Origin: Actinostola sp. cb2023
Lineage: Eukaryota > Cnidaria > Anthozoa > Actiniaria > Actinostolidae
Direction: 5' to 3'
Length of the DNA: 64,000 nucleotides
Assembly (NCBI GenBank): GCA_033675265.1
Contig: JAUJYZ010000450.1
Span: 1 to 64,000, forward strand
Shown here: in pieces, positions 13,393-25,226 of the stretch
How positions within the stretch are numbered: position 1 is the stretch's first letter
Layout: each line of letters begins with the position of its first letter
Program-made: the position numbers and the translations under genes
The notes under the pieces: model-generated
What the model saw: only the letters and a program-made list of their open reading frames with translations
Told to the model about the DNA's origin: nothing
The model's database searches: none

Positions 13393-13536
13393 TATTTACA
13401 ATATATATATAAGAATAAAACAGTTGGATGGAATGGTTGACCAGAAATGATCCTACAATACAATATATATATATATAAGAATAAAAAAAAACAGTTGGAT
13501 GGAATGGTTGACCAAGAAATGATCCTACAATGTAGT
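13393..13536. repeat. Tandem duplication of a ~75-bp unit
   Basis: Two nearly identical units each contain ACAATATATA..AAGAATAAAA followed by CAGTTGGATGGAATGGTTGACC and ATGATCCTACAAT. They lie just 3' of the minus-strand transposase stop codon at 13665. Confidence 0.85.
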
Positions 13537-14259
13537 TGCTAGTATTTACAATATATATACATGTAACAACAATGAATAATCAGAAAAATGAATTGAAATA
13601 TATTTCCATCCCATTCTTTATATATTTACATGAGAAAACAAAAGAACCACATCAAGAAACAAGTTTAGAAAAAAAAATTCAACCAAATTGAGTTTCTGAA
13701 ACCAAAAGATTTTGGTTTCAGAATTCTGACAGGTGCCATCCTGTCAGGATTCCTCGAGTACTGGTGGTACTGGCAGCTGCTCACTTCCCTGTTGACATTT
13801 TCATTCTGTGAAATGGAAATTACAAATCATTAGAGAATTGTGATTTGGACCAACATTACACAAGGTTACATTTACCCAGTCAAGTGCTGCCAACTGTATC
13901 CTCATTTGATATGTTTCATCTCCAAAGTTCAGGCGCTTGGGTGCATACACCAGGATAAGGTTATGGAATGACTCTATCCAATAGGTGTCACGACACTAGA
14001 TTGTAGAAAAATTATACAGATTATTAAAAAACAGATGCAGTCGTTGGATCATATTTGTTTTGGGTGCAATAAACAAAACACTGACATTTAGTATAATTAC
14101 ACAGTTGAATATAAAGATACATGTGCTCTGATTACTCTTGCAGATTTACATCCGGTATAGATTTACATCTTGTTTAGATAAATTTAATCAAGTGAAGACA
14201 TGAATTTGGCAGCCTTCACTTAATCATCAGTAAAATTCTCCATTAATCACTTTGCCTTT

Positions 14260-14345
14260 GACAAATCAGGGGCGTAGCCAGGATTTTCCATTGGGGGGTC
14301 ACACTCCATCGTTCACCACCAATTCCCTCCCCTCCCCTCCCCCAA
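14260..14345. repeat. Short repeat-like patch (AGGGGCGTAGCCAGGATTTT)
   Basis: The phrase AGGGGCGTAGCCAGGATTTT followed by a G run, and GGTGCGGATCCAGAA nearby, look like terminal consensus sequences that recur in many invertebrate repeats. I recognise the style, not the exact family. A G/C-rich patch extends to about 14475 and lies in a transposase intron. Confidence 0.4.
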
Positions 14346-14700
14346 ACAGGTGCGGATCCAGAAAAGAAGGTGACTGACTTCAGAGGGACTGTGGGGCTTG
14401 GGGGTTTGACGACTGCCGAAGGTGGGAGTATCTAGGGGGAGCGGGGGCGGCTCAGGGGGGAGCGGGAGCGGCTCCCCGAAAAATTGAAATTGAGGCAAAA
14501 CAATATTGCTCTTACATTCATGTAATCTGCAGGGTAGCGATAAATGTTTAGTAGAGGTGATCCCTTTTTCAAATGCAGTTATGGCTTTCACATCCGTTAG
14601 TCTTTTCTTGGAGCATATGTACTCTGGTTGCTGACATCTAGATTCAGTTGGGCAAATCTTGATGGAAACCCTGAAGTTCAGGAAAGAATCAGCTACAGTC

Positions 14701-14905
14701 TGTGGTTCTAATTGTGAACGGTTCTAATTGTGAACACTGTTCAGTTCATGTGTACCCTGGGTAACAGAGACTATTAGTTTATCTCTCTCTAAACTCTACG
14801 AGAGTGCCTATGGCTCGAGAGAGAAAAAATAATAGTCTCTGCTACCCAGGGTACACATGAACTGAACAGTGTTCACAATTAGAACCGTTCGCAATTAGAA
14901 CCACA
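14701..14905. mobile_element. Hairpin MITE (~80-bp arms)
   Basis: The left arm TGTGGTTCTAATTGTGAAC.. (14701 to about 14780) is matched almost perfectly by the reverse complement at about 14828-14905. Each arm repeats the TCTAATTGTGAAC phrase. No ORF. It sits in an intron of the minus-strand transposase, just upstream of an acceptor site. Confidence 0.85.
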
Positions 14906-14961
14906 TACTGTACATTATAGTAGAGATAAATGTTATTGCCTATGTTGAGGATATACTGCTG

Positions 14962-15061
14962 TATAGAGTCGTTTTCATATGAGTGGGAAACCTGATGATG
15001 GCGCGATACGGTCACGGCACGAACTGTACCTACTTCCCACTCATACGAAAACGACTCTATA
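14962..15061. mobile_element. Small palindromic MITE with TA ends
   Basis: TATAGAGTCGTTTTCATATG and its reverse complement (one mismatch) bracket a short loop. The TA at each end would fit a Tc1/mariner-type target duplication. Confidence 0.75.
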
Positions 15062-16535
15062 TTAGGGGGGTATTGTACTTTGTACTAGGTTTTCTGTGAC
15101 ATTGATCACTATGTTCAACCCTAGCTAAATATTGTGACTGTTAGTGAATCTATTTGGCAAAACACATAGCAAACAGGTTCATGTCCTGCCAAAACTCATG
15201 AAACTCACCTGGTAATGCTTTGAAATGTTGAGCAGATCTTTTTGAAAAAAATGGTTGTGTCACTATTGTTATTTTTCATAACAAAGTAAAAGTGAGTCTT
15301 TGTGGCTTTCACTAAAATAATACAAAATTAGCAATTATCAGCAAAAAGTTTAGCATCGATTTATATACATGACAAAAAGGATGTTCTATTTGATATACAC
15401 AATGTGTTTGGGTAAATGTGTATTAAACCTTTGTCAGACAATTCACTGAACCACAGTTTTCCTTCATCTCTTTTAGTCCGAGTCGAGTCGTGAGGTAAAT
15501 ATGTAGCACTACTCACTGACACTGAGGGAATAATAATAATAATTGTTTTATTTTAGTATAGACCATACAAGTGAATAGCCAGTCAAATATACATTGTATA
15601 TACAGTAACTTATTTTCAAGAAGAAAGAGACACGCTCACAAAATGTTTTGCTTGGAGGTGAATAATATGTAAATGTATATTTAAACACACCATGATCATA
15701 TTCCAAACTCATCAAGCAACGCTTTGGTCATAGGGGGTTTCCCTCGATGCAGCAGAACGCATATCCTTCTTTGACCAGTTCACTGTATAGATTACTTTGT
15801 TGTTACTGTAGCATGCAAAAGGCAGTATTAACAATCCACCTGTTACTGTATGGCCTAGCTAGAGATTAAACTAACCCTACCCAATTGCATATAGGTTAGC
15901 AAAAATCCTAGATGCAGATGTGTTCCTTGTGGTTACACATATACAGGTATATCCATGCAGGGAAGAACATACTACATGTAGTTAATTTGGAGGACACAGT
16001 TATAGCTATAAAATAGCCAACAAATATTATAATTATACCAGATTGCTCTTCATTTACAATATGGTATATCCTATAACATGATACATGTGATGTTCCAAGT
16101 GCATACTCACTTATATGACAGTGCTGATACAGTTGTATGCTGTGCTGCTCTTCCAGAGTCATGGCGTGCATCTGTTATCACAATCTACAATAATAATATC
16201 ACAAAGTTAAAATATATATAATTCAAAGAGATGTACACTTGTTACTTCTTGATTCACATATAAGTGAAAAAAAAGGTAAATTATAAGCATGGTGTACATG
16301 TACATGTAATAATAGAACAGAAAATGCATTTTTGATTGAGCACTTACATCACCACCTGCATCTATGTAGCTGGGGGAGGACTGAATTTCCTTTCTGATCT
16401 CTTCAAGGCTGTCCTCGTAGACCTCAGAAATGCTACTTTTGTAGCCTAATTTGGTGTACACTGGAAGAGATTCAACATATTTACATGCGATACATATTTA
16501 TTCATAACTCGTCTAACTATGATGTACATGTCATA

Positions 16536-16738
16536 TACCGTAGAAACCGGTTATTAGCCCCCTTCCGGTTATAAGCTCCCTCCCGGTTAGTTCAGTTTTT
16601 CAGACATGTTTTTGTTCTCCCTTTTGTAAGCCCTCGCCCCACCGGTATATACGTCCCCAGATTATAAGCCCACCACAAAGCCCTTACGAAGTTATATAAG
16701 CCCAGTGCTTATAACCGGGTTTTTATAAGTCTACTGTA
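16536..16738. mobile_element. MITE with TACCGTAG-type ends
   Basis: Left end TACCGTAGAAACCGGTTATTAG and right end (reverse complement) TACAGTAGACTTATAAAAACC..GGTTATAAG form imperfect inverted repeats around a CCC/GGTTATAAGC-rich core. TA borders suggest a Tc1/mariner-mobilised MITE. It lies in an intron of the minus-strand transposase. Confidence 0.65.
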
Positions 16739-18121
16739 TTGTAAAAAAGTACCACACCTGTGTCAAGGAAACTGTGTTCAATATCTCCAAGAGACGAAGC
16801 AGTCATAAAGTTCCTGTACTGAGTTTCTGACATCCCAGAGCTTGTGAAGGCATGTATGACTCTACATCAATAAAAAGAAACAGGTCACAAAAATATATTA
16901 TTGCAAAAATACACCTGCATGTAATTATATTTATCAGAGTAAATATAAAAGAGTAAATATAAAAGGTATAAAAACTATAACACGAAAGGAAAGATCAAAC
17001 ATGTAATCAGTATGCTTTGAATGCCTACCTCAAGTTTACAATGAACTTTTCTTTGACACTTGGCGAACTAAACCACACAAGTTCGTGGTTGTCAAAACAA
17101 TTCAGAGATATTCGTCCAGCATGGCCTCTTCTTGTTAGCTTTGGTGTTGAGATCAGATCAGCAGCTCAGCTGAACACAAAGGGCAGTTACTTGATTTCTG
17201 GAGGTGCTTTATGAGTCGTCCAACTGATGCGCAGCTAGACAAAAAGTATTCACCACGATCTTCTTCCAGGGGAGTGTGGATTTGGAATACTTTCTGTCTA
17301 GAAGTAAAACGAGAAGGCGAAGGTCGAACAGGAGTATTAGGGCACGGCCATGTATTTGTTGAAGGAGAATAATAAAAGCCAACAGGAGAAGAGGACGATG
17401 GAGTACGAGGCAATGGTGATGGAGTGCGAGGAGAGCGAAACGGCGACGATGAAGGCGACAACGAAGGAGAGACTCTGTTTTGCTCTAACAACACCGACGA
17501 CTCAAACACGTTCAGGATCGAATTCAGCCACTCTACGTTTGTTGAACACTTTAATGCTCTTTTGCTCAAAAGGACTCTTCTTTTCAGATCTTCAAGAACA
17601 CTCTCTTGAGCGGCTGGCACTTCAAGCTGGACAGCATATCTACAAATTACTCGCTTTACTTTCTTCTTCTCCGACGTGATTTTGAATTTTCGCGAAGCTC
17701 GGGTGCTTTTATACTCAAGCCAGTGCATAGATAAATGGGTAGAAACTGCTTTTATAACGTATTTGGGGCTCAAGATATCGAGCAGAATCAGAGAACTGGG
17801 CAATATCGACAATCGAACGTGGTTGGAGGGTCCATTTGGGCGGGAAATTCAATTTTTTGAAGTAGTCACTCGATTTTGTCGCAATTCAGACAATATTTCA
17901 TACAAATTTTGATAGCTGTAGAAACAAAGATATCATGGCAATGATTTTGACTACTTAATCGATGTTCTTACACCAATATAACGATTTTATTCAACATATC
18001 ACGAACTTTTTCTCTCTGCCTAGAGACTGAACCGCCATTTTTTAAGTATAAGAAATTCAAATTTTTCCAGGTGTGAAGGGGAGGAGGAGCTATCCCTTTT
18101 ATAGCGGAATTTCGTGTTTAA

Positions 18122-18195
18122 GAATAACATGTGCTAGTAAGCTCTTTCAGAGTGTGGCACAGAAGAGAAGTTTAAAATTAGGCTTCTAAAAATCA
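18122..18195. other. 74-bp gap between two TTAA elements
   Basis: Only 74 bases separate the TTAA at 18118-18121 from the TTAA at 18196-18199. Nothing else is visible here. Confidence 0.6.
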
Positions 18196-18892
18196 TTAAG
18201 ACGAAATCCGCCAGGAGATCGAGTGATATTCGCGGTCAGCGGAATAAAATCCCACTAAGCATTGCGCGCTCAGTCATCAAATATTTTGGGGGAATATGAA
18301 AGCAGCCATCTTATATTTGCAGAAGCGATTGGCAAGATTTGAACTATTCTCTCGGTTTATGTGCAATTTTCGAGACAAAAAGGTATCAAAGTTATATTTG
18401 TTGTAGTTTGTATTGCTAGAAGTCCGATGTATTCCTTAAAAAGCGTATTTCGGCTGTGTAAATCAGGAAATTAAACGTGGGCTACCATGCGACTAAATTC
18501 ACAGTACAGATCAGTGCATGGACTCCAACAGATGACTGAAAACCAAGCCATATTATTTACCGACACATACCAATATAACAGGTAAAATGTTTGCTTCGAA
18601 TGTACAATTCTTTGGTTAGGTTGTTTACTGCAGTAAATCTATTTCAATCCGATGTTTGTCCTGTCTTGATTACTATTTCCCTGGGCTGCTTCCGGCGGGA
18701 GATTTCGGCGGGAACACTCGCACGCGCGCGTCTGTTCATCAATTTAAATGGCTTTTGAAAAACAAACAAAGTCTGAAGTCTGGTACATGGTTGGTATGTT
18801 ACTTTTCGGACCATCAAAATCCACCACTTTTGCTGTTTTACCTACCACAAGATAAACACCCTAGTATTAAAAGGGCTCAGTACTCAGTAGAA

Positions 18893-21800
18893 ATGTCAAG
18901 TGGAAGCTGCTCCGAATGTGGACAGAATTTTCAAGACAAGGAATTGAGACCCATTACAGGTTTTCCCCTGAGTGAAAAGCGAGTTTGTTCAAAGTGTCGC
19001 TGGGCAATTGAACATACGTGCAGAGTTAAAGGTTGTAAGACTCCGAAATCAAAGGTGAAACTACTTCCGCTTCCTGTAAGGTTGAGTCAGTCCACTCAAG
19101 TTGTCCAACAGAGTATTTTAGCCAAATTTGAAATGTCAGTATTGACAAAATATTGCTGTAAATCATGTTACAATAAGTTACATGCAGCTACAAGAGAGTT
19201 TGGATCTCCATCAGATGAAGAGCACTCTCGAGAGCATGCTGGCAAAAAAAGGGAGGCCTTGTGTTTCTTACAATGATGCATGTAGGAAGACACAAACAAA
19301 AATAGAAAAAAAAGCAGCCAATGCATTTCTTGAGAGCATGGTAACATTAAAAGAAACAATCAGTAATATTTCTGGAGACTGTGGTGAGGAGTTGTTTAAT
19401 GTTACCATGGGCAAGATGAATGAAACACCTGATAAGGTAATTAAAGGGGGTCTCATCGAGCCCGATAATAATTTAATCGATGCTCAGTGCTTTTGGTTTG
19501 CCTTGTTGTGCACACGATTCATCACCTACAGTTATAATAATAATAATTATTATTGAGTTGAGTGCAAACACTAAATCCATGCAACATTTTGCACTGATTA
19601 GTACTAAGTAACACAATGAAACATTAGAAAACATTTGAAATATCAGTATTTCGTACTAGATAGTAATATTTATAGTGCATGGATTTAGTGTTTTCACTCT
19701 ACAGAACCATTATCTTGACAACATGTAGTGCAATAAATAAATTTCACACATACACATGAAAAACATTGGAAACAGCATTGCAAGGGTTTGTCATGATGAT
19801 GACTATATTTACAATATTGTATTGTCATGTTTCACACATCGAGTGTATATATTTTTTCTAGCATCAACAGTCAATGCCTTCTGTCAATAACAACATCTTT
19901 GAAGGACTTACATCAGCCTACATGTATGCACAGGCCAAAAGTGAGAGAATAAAGATTCTAAGCTCTGTAGCACCACACATGGATAATAAGACTTTGCAGA
20001 CACATTTTTATTGTATTGAAGATGGCCAAAAAATATGCTGTACACCATATGAAATGACAAAAGCACGGGTTCACTATCAACAACATGGCGCAGCTGTTTC
20101 TGCACCCAAAGAACCACCAACACACTACATGAGAATTTCTCCAGATAGCTTGGCTTTCCTTATTGATTTCCTTCATAGTCCTGAGTGTACTGAGAGATCT
20201 TCCTACAAAACTGCTGATTGCAGTGGAAAAAAGAAATCTTGGTTAAGTGATCTCCTTGGAAGTGGCACCCAACCAGTCTTGCACCTAAAACGGAATAAGG
20301 AAAAAACTATTTAGTATGTACAAAGAAGAATGTTCAAAACAAAGTGAAATACCAATAGGGAGAACTCTTTTCTATCAGGGGTTGGAAGCAGGCAATTTCC
20401 ATCAACTGGTTGAAATGGCTGGTCTTTGTAATATCTGCACCGAAAGTGGAGCTGAGAACTTTGAAAAATTAAATAAGCTGGCAGAAAGAGTAGAATTACA
20501 CTGGCTAGAAAATAATGAAAGGGAATGTCCAATTCCAGATATCAAGACAAGAGCCAAAGGCCTAAAGGGTTATTTGTTGTCAGATTACACAAACAACTTG
20601 AGAAAGCATGACGAGTGTGCTAGCCACTGCATAGAGTGGTGTTTAAATGATGCACCAACTTGTGCAGATGAGAAGCATACAAACAGTTGCCCTAACTGTA
20701 ATGAGCGATGGCTACTAGTAGAAAGTCTGAATAACATTGTGAAGCAACTGAATTGTCCCTCGGATGAAAAGGATTCCTTGCTTTCTGAAATCATGGATAT
20801 AGATGAGAATCTGTCAAAATACATGTCACATCTTATACGGGGCAAACACCAGAGAGAATGTTACATAGAAGAAATGAAGAATCTCAAACCAGGGCATGCT
20901 GTTGGTGTGTGCGACTATATGATGAAGCTCATGTTTAAAAGGCTGTATGAGCCCCAGAGAGAATGGTTTGGAAAAAAAGGTGCCTCTGTGCATGGAGTCA
21001 TGTTTTTGTTTCGAGAGGAGGAAGATGGACCGATTCTAACAGAGTACCACGATGCCATCAGCGAGACAGACGATACACAGAATTGGTTCTTTAGTGCTAG
21101 CTGCCTTGAAGAGAGTGCCAAGAATATGAAAGCTCTACATCCTGAAATCACCTCCCTGTCTATGTGGTCTGATAATGGTCCTCATTACAAAAATTCAAGT
21201 TTGATAATATGGTTACAAAAATTCAAAGAACTCACTGGTATACATCTCAAGAAGTTCTCCAATTTTGAGGCCCAAAAGGGTAAGACAAAGTTGGACAGTC
21301 ATTATGCAACTCTGAAATTTGCTCTACGTCAACACATGAAGGAAGGACATAGTGTCATGTGTGGTGAAGATATTGTACAGGGAACTAAGGACAGACTCAG
21401 AGGAACACATGTGTATCCCATAGATATAAATCGTCAAGCTGAGCCACCATCTGCCAAGACACTGGCTGGAATTTCACAGTATGGTGATTTTGAGTACACA
21501 TCTAATGGCATTGTAATGAGAGAAAACACAAACATCGGAGAAGGGAAGCTTTACACCAATGCGAACCTCAACAAACACTTTAAGAATGACATTAGTACTA
21601 CATCAGCATCAACTGATTTTGACATCACTTATGCCAAAACAGTCAACAAATTGCTTCCAAAAGGGCCAAAATCAAAGGTACAACAGCATCCAGTGGAAAC
21701 TACAAAATGTACCAAAGAAGCAGCTAGAATGCCTAATGAAACTCTAAAGGAATGCAAGATTTGTGGCAAACAATTTCTTCGCCCTGGAAACATCAACCGA

Positions 21801-22238
21801 CATGAAAACAGTGGTGCGTGTAACATAAATAATAATAATGAAAAAAGAGTTGTCATATCACGCACATCAAATTATTCAACATGCGATACAAAAAATCCCG
21901 CAATCATCAATTCCGTTAGTAAAATCCATCAACAAGCAGGAAAAAAGAAAAGTGCTGAATGCACCTCTGAAATACACGAGGAATGGACAACAAGTTTAAA
22001 AGGAAGTGCTCAAAGGCGTGCAACCAAAAGAAAAGCAGTTAGGTTTACAAATGAACAAAAAGAAATCATGGAAAGATGTTTTGATTCTGGAATTACGAGC
22101 AAATCTGCACGATATACACCTCTTCAGTGTCAAAAAGAGATGACAAAACAAATTGGACCCGATCTTACCTTGAAAGAGAACCAAATCAGATCTTATTTCA
22201 GTAGGCGTCATGCAAAACATGCTGTAAAAGAGGAATAG
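18893..22238 (+). pseudogene. DDE-like / C2H2 / homeodomain-like transposase, copy A
   Basis: Start ATG 18893 opens a Cys-rich N-terminus (CSECG..CSKCRW..CRVKGC..CCKSC), probably zinc-binding. Exon 1 ends at 19436 (GTAATT donor); exon 2 starts at 19862 after a TTTTTTCTAG acceptor, in matching phase. In the long frame from 20316, likely catalytic residues are D200 (VGVCDYMM), D286 (WSDNGPHYKN) and E318 (NFEAQKGKTK), followed by a conserved D..ATLK..R....GH block. A C2H2 finger starts at residue 480 (CKICGKQF..NRHENSGAC). About residues 575-635 read like a homeodomain (KAVRFTNEQ..NQIRSYFSRR). Lesions: a frameshift between 19200 and 19262 and a one-base shift at about 20312. Likely transposase of element A. 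Same architecture as the gene at 52700-61312. Confidence 0.75.
19561..19698. repeat. Small inverted-repeat insert in the intron
   Basis: Arms of about 24 bp (AGTGCAAACACTAAATCCATGC and its near-perfect reverse complement) enclose about 90 AT-rich bases. It lies within intron 1 of transposase A. Confidence 0.75.
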
Positions 22239-22697
22239 ATCAGATGTAAACGTTTGTATCATTATTCATGTACGAAAGGCATGTTTGTGGTGCTTTTTTA
22301 CTCACAAAAATCAGTGCCTACAATAATTATCAATTATTCGCCAAAGGCGAAGTCATTATCAGAGATTATTATTCAATTTTCATATATTGTACAAATTCCG
22401 ATCTTCTGGTTGGTTGATTTGTACCACGTGACGTGTGGTAATGACGTGACAACAGTGGCGACGTCATTATCGTGGTGTATAAGCCGTGGTGTAAGCTTTT
22501 ACTCCACGGTATTAGTATTAGTTAGTATTAGCTTGCCTCTGCAATGTATACAAATTGAATAATAAAAATGTTAACGCCCTCTTTGCTTGTGAGTTATCGG
22601 GCTTTTATTACCTTCACTCGTTCACTAACTGAATTAACTCGAAATTTTCTCATACTGCACTCGGCTACGCCTCGTACAGTATTTAAATTTCTCATTA
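22239..22697. other. 3' flank of transposase A
   Basis: No gene is seen. A dense GTGACGT/GTGGTA patch at about 22420-22510, with several ACGTGACG/GACGTCA-like motifs, looks promoter-like, but no following ORF has recognisable content. Confidence 0.35.
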
Positions 22698-22856
22698 GAC
22701 TGCAAAACAGTCCCTACTTCTTCGCGAAACTCTGTCGAGAAGAGTTGAAGTTTGATCGAGTCATTGGGGTCTATTCTCTCGCAGCCCCAATGATTCTATC
22801 GAACTTCAACTCTTCTCGACAGAGTTTCGCGAAGAAGTAGGTGCTGTTTTGCAGTC
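22698..22856. mobile_element. Near-perfect 159-bp hairpin MITE
   Basis: Arms of about 72 bp begin GACTGCAAAACAG and pair with almost no mismatch around a 15-base loop. TCATT occurs next to both ends (TCATTA before, TCATTC after), a possible short target duplication. The high arm identity points to recent insertion into element A. Confidence 0.85.
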
Positions 22857-24608
22857 TCATTCATTTTTAGTGAACTTGTGCAGGTAAATCCCGATGAAAC
22901 CATCCCGATAACCCACTAGTTTACAAAGGTAAACTAATTGGGGACACCTATTTACATACAATAGAAAAATTATAAAACTAGATATTTACTCATAGATAAA
23001 ATTTACTCATACATTGTATGTTAGTTGTCTACAATTTCATAAAGGAAAAGTCAGATAATACTACTGAATTTCATAACATTATGAAAAGTTTGCTGTGGTT
23101 GGACAGGTAATATAAAGTAATATTATTTGTATTTCATTCTATGCATCCTTTTTAGATACATTGTATACAATATATATACTGTATTTACAAGTAATAAAAA
23201 AATATTTGCAGAATGGAGAATGAGCTGAAATGTGGAATGCATGTCCAGATAAATCGAACTATCATTTCGATCCTTCGCTTTACCTTCAACCTGCTGGTTA
23301 CACGTAACTGATTTGAAATTGACAAGTGTTGGGTTTTGCAAGTGCAAAATTCCATTGAGAACCTACAAAACAGCGAGCTCGTAAACACAGTGGTGTTGCT
23401 TCGATTATCTTAGAATTCACAGGCCATAAAGAATATATGTCACTTGCTCTACTGGTTAAATACTAAGCTGTTCCAATTATAACTAGTACGATTTTCTAGC
23501 ACTGAACAAAAAATATGACTAACGCCGTTGGAATTCGAAAATGAGCAATCGAGTTCGCACGCAAAAGCCAGTTCCTTTGAAGGTATAATAAACGTGTCAG
23601 AGTCGAATTGCGTGGTCAAGATACTGGACACCCTTAGTTCTTTTGAATAAGCAAGATTCTTCTATGTCTAGCTTCATATTTGTGCATTTTTGTCAAAAAT
23701 TCGCAACGCCCTCAAAACTAAGAAAACAACGTCTGTTGCAATAAGGCATAGCAACTCTCATTCGCAGTTTCACTGTCCGGTGTTGCCCAGATTTACAAAT
23801 ATTTGGCTCAAATTTATTCGTTAATGTCAAAATAAGTATATGTATTATTTCCAACTCATTCCAAGTAGGCTGACTAGCACAACACATTACCAACAGCTGG
23901 CAAATGATCTAAAATTCCAATGAACTTTCGCAGTTTCGGTAAGAACTTGTAAAGAAAATTGAAATGGCACCAAATGCCAATAAAACTCGGCGAATATAAT
24001 AAAATGACCATCAAATGAAAATAAAATTACTTAGTTTTACTAAACTACGAAGTCTTGTGGAATTTCTTCTCATAAAGAGAAAAACAATTGAATGCAGACG
24101 GCTACCATACCGAGGCGTTCAAGATGGCCATGTGCCTTCACTGCTTCAGGATAGATATGACGATAATACTCATTCTACCGTACTACACAGCCTTTCCTAC
24201 TAATACCGAGACATTCATAGATCTCAAACGTTTTTTGTCCAACAAATAATATATGTGTACAATGTATAGATTACTTACCGTGTGGAGTTGTTTCCCCAAC
24301 TAGAAGACGAGTTGGCGAGGTCGTTCCGGTTCTTGTCAAATCGTCATATACCAAAAACATCTCCTAAACTCAATTCGTTGGGCACAGAAGCTCATCATAT
24401 CTCGGCTACTTCAACATGACAGTCCCTTTAGTGATCTGAAGTTCTTAAAACTGCGATCGTATTCGTATTTTAAACAAATTCACGGCAAGAATGTGCTTCT
24501 TGTTCAGAACTGACAGAAGCACGCGACTAGGTTGTGTTTGGGAGTTAAAGCGCAATGCATTGTGGGATTTTATTCCAGGCCCTACTCGATCTCCTGGCGG
24601 ATTTCGTC
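22857..24608. other. Right part of element A, no clear gene
   Basis: A minus-strand open stretch at about 23347-23160 has a possible acceptor and donor but no known motif. Other open frames are short. The last 75 bases are the right terminal repeat. Confidence 0.4.
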
Positions 24609-24612
24609 TTAA

Positions 24613-25226
24613 TAATTCATGGACAATTGGACCAATCAGTTTTGTCCAATCGGTTCATGAGGTAAGCGATGGATTGTCGTCGGCAATTAACGTTACACAT
24701 GATAACAATAAAGACCCTTTAGAATGTTTCAAAGAGGACGCAACTGATGATTTATTGTTACAACTTGATATTCCAGATATTGTGATTGTAGCTATCTTTC
24801 AGGGTTAGATGTTGTTAGTGATGAAATGTTGGCTGGAATTAGTATTTCAATTCAGCTGGTGATTTCAAGAATATTCAAAGTAGCTCTGGTAGTTCGATGA
24901 CTGTGCTACGCAATCCAGTGTTTGAAAATTGTTCAATAACATCAATAAGTAATTTATATTTGTAATATATATGAGAAGAGAAATAAAGTCACTTTATTTT
25001 GTGTTGAATATATTATCAAATGCAGAAAAATAAGGAATAATAACATTTGCTAGATTTCAGTGGTGTCACAATGTTTTTTTTAAATAGATCGGGGCTGATA
25101 AAACTCTAATGAATAAAAGATTGGTGTTTTAATGAGATTTTAAACTGATAATATATTAAACTTTAAAGCTAGATTTTGGTTCTGAGTTATCATATATCAT
25201 CCATCCAATACGACCATAGAGATAAT
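24613..25226. other. Spacer between element A and the CACTA-like remnant
   Basis: A plus-strand open stretch (about 24640-24808) ends in an acidic tail, but no domain is recognised. The rest is AT-rich. Confidence 0.4.

Larger units (their letters stand above)
13665..17730 (-). pseudogene. Spliced DDE transposase of element F (Kolobok-like, DARHDS family)
   Basis: Exons can be followed on the minus strand with GT-AG borders: about 17730-17029, 16861-16758, 16460-16348, 16184-16111, 15311-15209, about 14665-14533, 13995-13876 and 13805-13665; one exon between 16111 and 15311 is not resolved. The first exon encodes a Ser/Pro-rich N-terminus and a CPLC zinc-knuckle-like motif. The 16184 exon encodes VITDARHDSGR, which I read as the first catalytic Asp. 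The 13995 exon encodes WIESFHN, the likely catalytic Glu, then YAPKR. Exon phases agree across most junctions. Lesions: a 5-bp tandem duplication at 17151-17160 shifts the frame, and the junction into the 13995 exon is off by one base. Likely role: cut-and-paste transposase. The superfamily name is inferred from the D..E motifs and TTAA flanks. Confidence 0.7.
8364..18117. mobile_element. TTAA-flanked DNA transposon F (Kolobok-like)
   Basis: TTAA at 8360-8363 and at 18118-18121 bounds a 9,754-bp segment. Its two ends are inverted copies over 20 of the first 23 bases. Both read ACACGAA..TT.CG.TATAAAAGG inward. The segment holds a spliced minus-strand DDE transposase near its right end and a possible small plus-strand gene near its left end. 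A TATAAAAG at both ends could act as a promoter. TTAA target duplication is a property of Kolobok and piggyBac elements. The terminal match is short, so the outer limits are less certain than the gene itself. Repeats and hairpins inside are later insertions. Confidence 0.55.
18200..24608 (+). mobile_element. TTAA-flanked DNA transposon A (6.4 kb)
   Basis: TTAA at 18196-18199 and 24609-24612 bounds the element. The ends begin with an identical 25-base inverted sequence starting GACGAAATCCGCCAGGAG. After a short divergent stretch they match again (GGAATAAAATCCCAC..GCATTGCGC), so the terminal repeat extends to about 75 bp imperfectly. Inside is a plus-strand spliced gene with DDE-like, C2H2 and homeodomain-like parts (18893-22238), followed by 2.4 kb with no clear gene. 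A hairpin MITE and a small intronic inverted repeat are nested inside. The gene has frameshifts, so this copy looks inactive. Confidence 0.75.

Noticed and set aside
17712..17719. TATAAAAG on the minus strand inside the transposase first exon as a promoter
   Set aside because: The open frame continues through it and no in-frame ATG follows close by; more likely a chance match or an alternative start I cannot support.
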